DNA of 64,000 nucleotides from Parachryseolinea silvisoli. GTDB lineage: Bacteria; Bacteroidota; Bacteroidia; Cytophagales; Cyclobacteriaceae. The DNA lies in assembly GCF_021190955.1 (NCBI RefSeq), contig NZ_JAIOAO010000007.1, positions 228,096-292,095 on the forward strand, read 5' to 3'. Numbering within the stretch: position 1 is the stretch's first letter; each line of letters begins with the position of its first letter. This document shows positions 52,964 through 60,230 of the stretch, piece by piece. The position numbers and the translations under genes were made by a program. The notes under the pieces are model-generated. The model had not been told where the DNA came from. It was given only the letters and a program-made list of their open reading frames with translations, and ran no database searches.

Positions 52964-55900
52964 TTAGAAACTTGCATTTACGCCAAAACCATAAGAGCGT
53001 ACAGTCGGGAGGAACGAATACTCATAGTACGAGCTACCACCCAACGCGCTTTCGGCATCAAGATTCGGAAGTGTTTTATATAGATAGAAAAGGTTCCGTG
53101 CGAAGGCTGTAACAGTTACTTTTTGCAGCTTCACTTTTTCCACCCATGACTGAGGTATCGTGTACGAGAGTGAAAGCTCACGTACTTTGATATAGTCATT
53201 CTTATACACATTGTCCGGTTGGAAACCTTCGCCGGTATCGTGCATCAGCGTGCTGTAGTACTCGTACGCCGATAGGATCTGCTCATTCTTCGCATACGTG
53301 ATCTCACCGTCAACACCGGTCTTCTGTTGAACGCCGGGGAGTATCAAACCGTCGTGGTATACCCGACCATCGGCCGAAGCGGCAGGCGCCGTTTCGTTGT
53401 GGTCCATTCGCACACGCTCACCGCTATCGGTGATGTAATAGGCAATGCCTCCGTGCGCCTGGTCACGAAACTCCAACGAACTTTCTGACAGGCCGGCGCC
53501 TTTCAGATAATAGTTCGAGTACGATACGATCGTTCCACCGAACTTATAATCCAAACCAACGTGGAAGTTAAATCCTTTGTAGTAAACATCACTGAACATA
53601 CCACCGAAAGCTTTCGGATTAACGTTGCCTACAGTAGTCAGCTCTCTGTCGTCCAACTGGTACAACCCATTGGCGCCTATTACGCGCTGGCCATCCGGAG
53701 CCTTCAAGTAGTCGCGCATTTGAATGTCTCCAAAACGACCGCCCTTTTCCGCAACAACCAGGTAACCGATACCAGCGTTGCTACTTGCCGCCAGCGTCAC
53801 CTTGTTAATGCCCGGATACAGGTCTACAACTTCAGACTGCTGACGCGCCGCCGTGAATGTAACGTCCCACTTCACTCGGGGTGTCAGTACCGGCGTCCCC
53901 TTCAACATTAACTCATAGCCGTGGTTAGCCAGCTCACCGGCATTAATGCGGATGTTCTTTCCACCGGATACCGATGAAATCGGAACCGCCATGATTTGGT
54001 TGTAAACCTTATTCGAATAGAACGAGAAGTCAACTTCCACACGGCTTCCGGTAAAGAAGCGGGTATTAAAGCCGAGCTCGATCTCACGTTTACGTTCAGG
54101 CTTATATTCTTTTCCAAGATCACCCAGGAATAGATCTTCCGGGCTTTGAATGCTGATCGCGTTTGTGTTCGGCAAGGTCGCTACGTTATAGGAGTTGTAC
54201 AGGAAATAGCGCGATGTACCACGACCTACGTCTGCCCACGAAGCGCGGAGGTTACCAAATTGCAGGTACGGAATTTTAAACCGCTCGCTGAATTTCCAGG
54301 TAAGGGCCGCACCAGGATAAAAGTAGCTATTGTTGCCGGGAGGCAACGTAGAGTCCCAGTCGTTACGACCGGAAAGCTCCAGGTAATATTCATTATCCCA
54401 AGAAAGCGTAGTCGATCCCATCAAGCTGTACAGCACATTTGAGCCGCGCGTGAAGTTGCTCACCATGCCTTTGTTGGCGGCACTCGGCCAGGTTTTGGCG
54501 TTGTCTAATGAATACCACCCCGGGAACATCAGCCCCGACTCGTCTGTTCCTGCATATATCGAGTTGTCTGTAAACCGCTGATACTGACCGCCGGCAAAAG
54601 CAAACACATTCAAGCGATCGCCAACAAAAGACTTATCGAAATTCAGGAACGAGTTGTATGTCTGTGCTTGCGAGTTCGTGCGCGTATAACGATAGCGTCC
54701 ACCCTGAATAGTCGGGATAACTTGTGAAACACTGTTTTTGGTCTCGAAGTTTGTATCCGTGTAATCCAGACCGGCAAATACTACCCACGACAACCAGCTA
54801 TTGATATTGACGGTCGATTTTACAGAACCGATCAAGTGCGTTTTTGTATCGATGTCACGGTTTTGGTTTTGCTCCCACAACACGTTGAACAATCGTGGAA
54901 CAAAAGTACCGGCTAACCCCAGGTCTTCGATCTCCTGGCCATTTCTTCTGTAACCCGTAGAGTCAAGGTAATACGATTTCAGCATGCTTACCGGGTAATC
55001 GTTATTAAATCCCCATGCTACAACGTCCTGGATATTGGGGAGACGGTTCATGGTTTTGATGGAGTTCAAGCTCGTATTCACTTCGAAGAGCGCGGCTTTC
55101 GAGGCACGGATCTGACCATTGACATTGATCGTATTACGCGTCCGTTCGAAGTTGTTCATGATACCGGAATACTGATCGCGGGAATATGCCAGACGCATGT
55201 TGCCGAAATCGCTGTTACCGGCAATCGCCAGGGAGAAGTTGTCAGACTTGCCATTTCTGAACAGCTGATCGAAGTTGTCTTTATACGATTGATACGGAGC
55301 GGTAGTCCCATCAAAGAGACGTATCGGTGTTCCGTCGAACTTCGGTCCAAAGTTGAAGCGGCTTGCTACCAGCCTTCTATATTTTGTACCTTCGACTTCG
55401 ACAGAGTCCATCGAATACTGATTCGTACCAGAGCCGAACTCATTCTGAAAATCGATATAGGAGTGTGGATCTTCAAACGTGTGCTGATAGCTCATTTGCA
55501 CACCAAGGCCACGCGTATTCTTACCTTTTTTGGTCGTAATCAACACGACACCGTTGGCACCTTGGCTACCGTACAGAACGGAAGCTTTCGCACCACTCAG
55601 GATTTCCATGCTCTCAATGTCGGCGGGGTTCAGATCGTTGATACCCGAACCGTAGTCGAACGAATTCAACGGATCGTATCCACGCGATTCCATCGATGTA
55701 GCCTGGTCGCGGATGATCACACCATCCACCACAAACAACGGACGAAGATTCGCCGTCGTATTGAAGGACGCGGCACCACGTACCTTAATATTTATACCAC
55801 CTGTCGGACCGGCAGCGCCTTGCGAAATCTGCACGCCTGCGGCACGGCCATACATTGCCGTCAGCGGGTTTTGCGTAATCCCCGCAGTGGTCATATCCTC

Positions 55901-56287
55901 GCCTTTAACCTTCGTCACCGCATATCCCAGGCTTCCCTTGTCTTGTTCGTAACCCATGGCGGTTACAACCACTTCGGTAAGCTCGGAGATATCGTCTACG
56001 AGGGCAACGTCAACAGTCGTGCGTGACCCTACGGCCACTTCCTGTTGCGTAAACCCGATAAAAGAAAACGAGAGAACAGCGTTGGCACTGTTCCCGATCG
56101 CGATGGAATAGTTACCCTCGGCATCCGTCGTCGTGCCGATGGTGGTCCCTTTTACGACCACCGAAACCCCGGGTAGGGGCGAATTGTCTTGTGCCGATGT
56201 AACACGGCCAGTAATGGACTGCCCAAAGGCCGAAAAGGCCGTAAGCAATACCAATACCGCTGAAAGAACTGGTAAACGTCTCTGCAT
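52964..56287 (-). CDS. SusC/RagA-family TonB-linked outer-membrane transporter
   Basis: The 1107-residue protein (ATG at 56287) has a signal peptide (MQRRLPVLSAVLVLLTAFSAFGQ), a carboxypeptidase-regulatory-like domain (about residues 24-110, ITGRVTSAQDNSPLPGVSVVVKG), a TonB plug domain with EVVVTAMGYEQDK and the SusC signature GANGVVLITTKKGK (near 245), then a 22-strand-type barrel ending in a terminal phenylalanine (GFGVNASF). It imports a ligand through the outer membrane with energy from TonB/ExbB/ExbD. With the SusD-family gene it makes the typical pair. Its promoter and a double operator lie in the gap shared with the divergent LacI-family regulator gene. Confidence 0.95.
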   Translation of the reverse strand: MQRRLPVLSAVLVLLTAFSAFGQSITGRVTSAQDNSPLPGVSVVVKGTTIGTTTDAEGNYSIAIGNSANAVLSFSFIGFTQQEVAVGSRTTVDVALVDDISELTEVVVTAMGYEQDKGSLGYAVTKVKGEDMTTAGITQNPLTAMYGRAAGVQISQGAAGPTGGINIKVRGAASFNTTANLRPLFVVDGVIIRDQATSMESRGYDPLNSFDYGSGINDLNPADIESMEILSGAKASVLYGSQGANGVVLITTKKGKNTRGLGVQMSYQHTFEDPHSYIDFQNEFGSGTNQYSMDSVEVEGTKYRRLVASRFNFGPKFDGTPIRLFDGTTAPYQSYKDNFDQLFRNGKSDNFSLAIAGNSDFGNMRLAYSRDQYSGIMNNFERTRNTINVNGQIRASKAALFEVNTSLNSIKTMNRLPNIQDVVAWGFNNDYPVSMLKSYYLDSTGYRRNGQEIEDLGLAGTFVPRLFNVLWEQNQNRDIDTKTHLIGSVKSTVNINSWLSWVVFAGLDYTDTNFETKNSVSQVIPTIQGGRYRYTRTNSQAQTYNSFLNFDKSFVGDRLNVFAFAGGQYQRFTDNSIYAGTDESGLMFPGWYSLDNAKTWPSAANKGMVSNFTRGSNVLYSLMGSTTLSWDNEYYLELSGRNDWDSTLPPGNNSYFYPGAALTWKFSERFKIPYLQFGNLRASWADVGRGTSRYFLYNSYNVATLPNTNAISIQSPEDLFLGDLGKEYKPERKREIELGFNTRFFTGSRVEVDFSFYSNKVYNQIMAVPISSVSGGKNIRINAGELANHGYELMLKGTPVLTPRVKWDVTFTAARQQSEVVDLYPGINKVTLAASSNAGIGYLVVAEKGGRFGDIQMRDYLKAPDGQRVIGANGLYQLDDRELTTVGNVNPKAFGGMFSDVYYKGFNFHVGLDYKFGGTIVSYSNYYLKGAGLSESSLEFRDQAHGGIAYYITDSGERVRMDHNETAPAASADGRVYHDGLILPGVQQKTGVDGEITYAKNEQILSAYEYYSTLMHDTGEGFQPDNVYKNDYIKVRELSLSYTIPQSWVEKVKLQKVTVTAFARNLFYLYKTLPNLDAESALGGSSYYEYSFLPTVRSYGFGVNASF

Positions 56288-56364
56288 GCAAAATAGATTT
56301 AGGTTAATAAATTTCGTTCGGCATGGTTTCCCGGCAAATTTCCGTTGGCCATTCCAAATTTTGA

Positions 56365-56396
56365 CAAAAGGTAGAAAGGGTTTTGATGATCTGCAA
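56365..56396 (-). promoter_or_regulatory. Predicted promoter of the SusC/SusD operon
   Basis: On the minus strand TTG (56394-56396) is followed after 20 bases by TACCTTTTG (56365-56373), close to TTG-N17-23-TAnnTTTG. It would give a leader of about 70 bases. The double operator lies just upstream of the -33 element. Confidence 0.45.
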
Positions 56397-56410
56397 GAAA
56401 AACTTATTTT

Positions 56411-56445
56411 CGTTTGCGCACACGGAACTGTCGTGTACGCAAACG
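56411..56445. promoter_or_regulatory. Double LacI-type operator between SusC and its regulator
   Basis: CGTTTGCGCACACG (56411-56424) and CGTGTACGCAAACG (56432-56445) are inverted copies (13 of 14 positions) with a 7-base spacer. Each also resembles the LacI-type palindrome CGTTTGCGCAAACG (13 and 12 of 14). Centres are 21 bases apart, two turns of the helix, so two dimers could bind on one face. It lies between the divergent SusC and LacI-family genes. Confidence 0.6.
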
Positions 56446-56565
56446 AGCTAAATTTTAGCATGTGGGCGGAAACACCCCTGCTGTGTACATGACCGGTCAA
56501 AAGCCGGAGATAAAAAATGTATTTTTAGTTATTATTATTAGCTGTATTATTCGTCACCCAAAACC

Positions 56566-57627
56566 ATGAACAAGAAGATCAGAATTAAGGACATCGCCGA
56601 AATGGCACAGGTATCCGTTGGCACAGTAGACCGCGTTATCCATAACCGAGGGGAAGTAGCCGAAGACTCTTACAAAAAGATTATGGCCATCCTGGAAAAA
56701 ACAGGATACAAGCCCAACCTCCTGGCGCGCACGCTGGGATCAAATAAAACCTTCCGCATCGCCGCGCTAATGCCCAACCCTGCACAGGATGAATACTGGG
56801 AACAATCCGCCGAAGGCGTCAAACAAGCCGAAGACGAGTGGACCCAATATGGCGTGGAGATCCGTCCATACCACTTCGATCTTTATAATAAAGCGTCCTT
56901 CGCTTCACAGGCACAAAACCTGCTCGAGACACCGCCCGATGCCGTGCTCACCGCCCCAATCTTTCATCAGGAAGCGTTAAATTTCTTCCGCACCTGCGGA
57001 GAACAAAACATCCCTTTCGTCGTAGTCAACAACACCATCGAAGAAGGCGGCTCGCTCAGCTTCATTGGTCACGATTTGAACCAAAGCGGGCGCCTGGGCG
57101 CCGAGTTGCTTCACCTCAGCAATACCCAACCCGGAACCTATGCTATCCTGCACGTATACGACGACGTGCACAACTCCCTTCACTTAAATGAAAAGGAAAA
57201 AGGCTTTAAAGAGTACTTCGCCGAACAAAACGGCGGCGGCTTTAAAGTCATCAGCCGCGACCTTAACCACACGCACGAGCCCTCCCTTGAAAAAGAGCTC
57301 AACGATTTACTCAGCGACGCCTCCCTGCGCGGCATCCTGGTAACTACTTCCAAAGGCGCCTTCATCGTATCACGCCTCATCGAAAAGAAAGGCAAGAACG
57401 GCGTACGTTTCGTAGCGTACGACTTGCTCAAAGAAAACTTGCATTATTTGGAGAATGGCATTATCGATTTCCTCATCAACCAGAACTCTAAGCGCCAGGC
57501 CTTCATCGCCATCAGCCAGCTCGCCAATCACTTGCTCTTTAAAAAAGACGCCCTCCCAACCTACCTCTTCCCCCTGGAAATCATCAGCCGCCAAAACCTG
57601 AAATCATACCTCCACACAGGGCGCTAA
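56566..57627 (+). CDS. LacI-family transcriptional regulator next to SusC/SusD
   Basis: This 353-residue protein has the LacI helix-turn-helix near residues 6-30 (IKDIAEMAQVSVGTVDRVIHN), a hinge helix (YKPNLLARTL) and a sugar-binding-protein-like sensor domain of the type 1 periplasmic fold (FRIAALMPNPAQDEYWEQSAEGV through RFVAYDLLKENLHYLE). It resembles LacI regulators that use substrate-binding domains similar to ribose- or xylose-binding proteins. It is divergent from the SusC gene with a double LacI-type operator between them, so it probably controls that pair, and perhaps its own gene. A terminator follows it. Confidence 0.92.
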   Translation: MNKKIRIKDIAEMAQVSVGTVDRVIHNRGEVAEDSYKKIMAILEKTGYKPNLLARTLGSNKTFRIAALMPNPAQDEYWEQSAEGVKQAEDEWTQYGVEIRPYHFDLYNKASFASQAQNLLETPPDAVLTAPIFHQEALNFFRTCGEQNIPFVVVNNTIEEGGSLSFIGHDLNQSGRLGAELLHLSNTQPGTYAILHVYDDVHNSLHLNEKEKGFKEYFAEQNGGGFKVISRDLNHTHEPSLEKELNDLLSDASLRGILVTTSKGAFIVSRLIEKKGKNGVRFVAYDLLKENLHYLENGIIDFLINQNSKRQAFIAISQLANHLLFKKDALPTYLFPLEIISRQNLKSYLHTGR

Positions 57628-57652
57628 GCCCATGCTGATCAGACACTAATAC

Positions 57653-57676
57653 AGCCGGGCACACGCCCGGCTTTTA
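57653..57676 (+). terminator. Terminator after the LacI-family gene
   Basis: AGCCGGGC (57653-57660) and GCCCGGCT (57665-57672) form an 8-bp GC-rich stem with an ACAC loop, followed by TTTATATTT. It lies 25 bases after the stop at 57627. Confidence 0.8.
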
Positions 57677-57713
57677 TATTTATAAGCAGGCCTGGGTTTA
57701 CAGACAAACCACT

Positions 57714-57721
57714 TACTTTTG
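57714..57721 (+). promoter_or_regulatory. Candidate -7 element for the barrel protein gene
   Basis: TACTTTTG matches TAnnTTTG exactly and lies 30 bases before the GTG at 57752. The -33 region shows no exact TTG at the usual distance. Confidence 0.4.
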
Positions 57722-57751
57722 TGCCTGATCTTAACTCATTAATATCTACCC

Positions 57752-59056
57752 GTGAATCGCTTATTATTAACCGTAGGACTACTCGTGTACGCCGGCCTGA
57801 TTAACGTGTCTGCCCAGGTAGACTATCGCCCGGGGTATGTTGTTTCATCACAAGGTGATACGGTCCGGGGATCAATCGACTACCGCAATTGGCTGCATAA
57901 CCCCGGGACGATCTCGTTTCGCCCGTCCACGCAAGGTGTAGACCATACCTATAAACCATTGGAAATACGTGCGTTTGGTGTTGCCGGCGACGTGTACGAA
58001 AGTGCAATCGTACAGATCGATGTTAGTCCCACGTCCGTGGGTGAGCTCTCGGAAAACCCCGAGCCCCAGCTGGTATCCGATACAGCATTTATCCGGGCCC
58101 TGATCACAGGTGAGAAAAGCTTATTCCTATATCATACTTCCAATCAAAGTGGGAAAAATGAGCAGCTTTACATCCGGAATAATGGTCAATGGGAATTGCT
58201 GATCTATAAAAAATATCTCCGCAAGAAAACAACAGATTCCCGGCAGAACACGCAAGATTTTGTCGCCTCCAACAATCGGTATGTTCGCCAGTTAGCCGTA
58301 TATCTGCAGGAGTGTCCCTCCATTCAAAAAAAGATGCACGGTCTACGCTATGGCGGGGCTAACCTGGAACGGCTTTTCCGTACATATTACCAATGTACAA
58401 CGGCAACGCCGGCATACGAGAAAAAGCCGGACAAACAGCTTCTGGAATTCGGCGTACTCGCAGGTGGCGTCCTGACCTCGATCAAGTTCAAAGTGGCTGA
58501 CGGAACGCGCTATTCGCCGTTTGCCCCGGCTTCCTTTTCCAACGATTTCACATTTACGGGCGGCCTTTTTCTCGACATCGTGCGAGCCCGGAATAACCGC
58601 AAGTGGTCGTTGAATAATGAGTTGGTCTATACGTCCTTTGAGTCGGAGACGACTAATTATACACAGATTCCCACCGACTTCAGCCACCTGTACACGCGCA
58701 TCAACCTGGAGTATTCCTATTTAAAACTCAATACCATGGTTCGCTTTAAATACCCGGTAGGCAAAGTATATCTGTTTGCCAATGCAGGTATCTCCAACGG
58801 CATCATGCTAAGCGGATCGGACCGCCAGACAGATGTGCGGAAAATTTCCGGCACCACCACTATGACCGAAAGCAAAGCATTCGATAACGGCGTCGAGTCG
58901 TATGAACTGGGCTTTCTCGGCGGTCTGGGCGCCCGTTACCAGCGCTATGCCTTCGAAACCCGCTATGAAAGAACCCAGGGCATGATCAGCTACATCGGTA
59001 TGGGCGCACGCCTGTCAAAAGTTGCCTTCCTTCTCTCCTACCGACTCACGAAATAA
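57752..59056 (+). CDS. Outer-membrane beta-barrel protein of unknown function
   Basis: This 434-residue protein starts with GTG at 57752 and a signal peptide (MNRLLLTVGLLVYAGLINVSAQ). The N-terminal half (about residues 22-215) has a repeated VVSSQGDTVRGSIDYRNW and LFLYHTSNQSGKNEQLYI character seen in many Bacteroidota exported proteins of unknown role. The C-terminal half (about 225-434) has alternating polar and aromatic segments (FTGGLFLDIVR, WSLNNELVYTSF, LEYSYLKLNTMVRFKYP, YELGFLGGLGARYQRYAF) typical of an outer-membrane barrel. I do not recognise a specific function. Confidence 0.78.
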   Translation: MNRLLLTVGLLVYAGLINVSAQVDYRPGYVVSSQGDTVRGSIDYRNWLHNPGTISFRPSTQGVDHTYKPLEIRAFGVAGDVYESAIVQIDVSPTSVGELSENPEPQLVSDTAFIRALITGEKSLFLYHTSNQSGKNEQLYIRNNGQWELLIYKKYLRKKTTDSRQNTQDFVASNNRYVRQLAVYLQECPSIQKKMHGLRYGGANLERLFRTYYQCTTATPAYEKKPDKQLLEFGVLAGGVLTSIKFKVADGTRYSPFAPASFSNDFTFTGGLFLDIVRARNNRKWSLNNELVYTSFESETTNYTQIPTDFSHLYTRINLEYSYLKLNTMVRFKYPVGKVYLFANAGISNGIMLSGSDRQTDVRKISGTTTMTESKAFDNGVESYELGFLGGLGARYQRYAFETRYERTQGMISYIGMGARLSKVAFLLSYRLTK

Positions 59057-59166
59057 ACGGCACCCGTAACTCCAATTAACAGAACAATTCCACCGGTTAT
59101 CGGAACCACACAACAACTAATTACCTAATAATCAACATATTAAAAACATTCACCCGTCAAACCGGA

Positions 59167-59197
59167 TTGTTTCTCCTCCCCTTTCCGTATTACTTTG
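59167..59197 (+). promoter_or_regulatory. Predicted promoter of the SiaC-like gene
   Basis: TTG (59167-59169), 21 bases, then TACTTTG (59191-59197), near TAnnTTTG. It lies 20 bases before the ATG at 59218, so a start at the in-frame TTG at 59167 can be rejected. Confidence 0.45.
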
Positions 59198-59217
59198 CCG
59201 AACCAACGCCCACAACA

Positions 59218-59622
59218 ATGCCATCAACCAGCATTTCTTCACAGGCAAAAACAAGCCCCATGAAAATACTCTACCTGGAAGCTACACACGACACGCCCAA
59301 AGTCATGCTCAACAAACGCGACGGCGTATTCGAACTCTCTGGCCGCTCCATCCTGGAAGACACTGAGGCCTTTTATAATCCGGTCATGGAATGGCTCGAG
59401 CAATATGCCCAGGATCCCAACCCCACCACGTTGTTCTCATTTAAGTTTAAGTACTTCAACTCTTCTACATCAAAGATTATCTACAACATCTTTGATGTGC
59501 TAAAGAATATTCCCGGTGTGCAAGTGGAGTGGTGTTATCATAAAGATGATGACGATATTCTCGAGGCCGGACAGGAGTTTGAGGAGGAGTTGGAGATGAA
59601 ATTTTTATTCAAGGAATTGTGA
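59218..59622 (+). CDS. SiaC-family regulatory phosphoprotein (DUF1987-like)
   Basis: The product (134 residues from the ATG at 59218, or 120 from the ATG at 59260) matches the SiaC family: MKILYLEATHDTPKVML, then GVFELSGRSILEDTEAFYNPVMEWLEQY, then FKFKYFNSSTSKIIYNIFDVL, with the conserved FNSSTSK segment around the phospho-acceptor threonine/serine. In Pseudomonas, SiaC is phosphorylated by the kinase SiaB, dephosphorylated by SiaA, and controls a diguanylate cyclase. No siaA-, siaB- or GGDEF-like gene lies in the window, so partners must be elsewhere. The ATG at 59260 gives the more usual family start. Confidence 0.85.
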   Translation: MPSTSISSQAKTSPMKILYLEATHDTPKVMLNKRDGVFELSGRSILEDTEAFYNPVMEWLEQYAQDPNPTTLFSFKFKYFNSSTSKIIYNIFDVLKNIPGVQVEWCYHKDDDDILEAGQEFEEELEMKFLFKEL

Positions 59623-59758
59623 TTTGGGCTTTCTAAAGTTCCACTTGGACTTAACAGTCCGAGTCCACCAGACTACAACCAGTAGACGTCTGATTTGTAA
59701 GGACAGCCAGGTATATATCCGCTATTTAAAAACAGATTGATCTTACAACTTATGGTCG

Positions 59759-60226
59759 TCAAAAATAGAGTGTAGCCGAATCAGCTAAATACAAATCCAT
59801 GAATTCCGTAAAAGAATCTGAAATCATTCTGAAGTCTCCTCCACATAAGATAAAAACCTCATTCTTTAACAAGTTCTCGGGATCCAGCCTGATCGCGTAA
59901 GAAAAAAGATGAAAGCTATAATTAGCAAAAACGAATAATGTTCTGCTGTCCTCAATTTTATTCAATAATTCACGATAGGGAGGAATCCCTTCCCAATCTT
60001 GATATTCATCAAATATACTTTTAACTCTACTTATAGAAAAAAATTCAAATAAACTGTCTAGAGGTTCTCGGGTACCATTCAAAAGCCTAAAATAAGATAT
60101 CAAATCACTAGGAAGTAAAACATTATTTTTTTGCTGAAACAACGATATCTCCTCGTCTGTCGCACCAGATATTGATCTCCCATGCTCAAGGTACCACTTC
60201 GTTTTTATTTGATCGAGTTGAACCAT
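59759..60226 (-). CDS. SMI1/KNR4 (SUKH)-like protein, probable immunity protein
   Basis: The 155-residue protein resembles the SUKH superfamily: an early helix, then IKTKWYLEHGRSISGATDEEISLFQQ, a tryptophan/leucine-rich core with LPSDLISYFRLLNGT, an FEFFSIS strand and ILCGGDFRMIS near the end. SUKH proteins are common immunity proteins of polymorphic toxins. It begins 4 bases after the stop of the large RHS protein gene, the usual toxin-immunity order, and it is clearly AT-richer than the genes around it. Its role as the antidote to the RHS tip is inference from position and family. Confidence 0.78.
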   Translation of the reverse strand: MVQLDQIKTKWYLEHGRSISGATDEEISLFQQKNNVLLPSDLISYFRLLNGTREPLDSLFEFFSISRVKSIFDEYQDWEGIPPYRELLNKIEDSRTLFVFANYSFHLFSYAIRLDPENLLKNEVFILCGGDFRMISDSFTEFMDLYLADSATLYF

Positions 60227-60230
60227 CTTA

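Noticed and set aside
56288..56500. A 71-residue N-terminal extension of the SusC-family protein
   Set aside because: It would run through the promoter and operator; the ATG at 56287 begins a normal signal peptide.
59640..59700. A tRNA-Asn-like stretch on the minus strand (CGGACTGTTAA flanked by short pairing arms)
   Set aside because: Only the anticodon-arm-like piece resembles a tRNA. There is no acceptor stem, no T arm with GTTCGA and no complete cloverleaf, so I take it as chance or at most a remnant.
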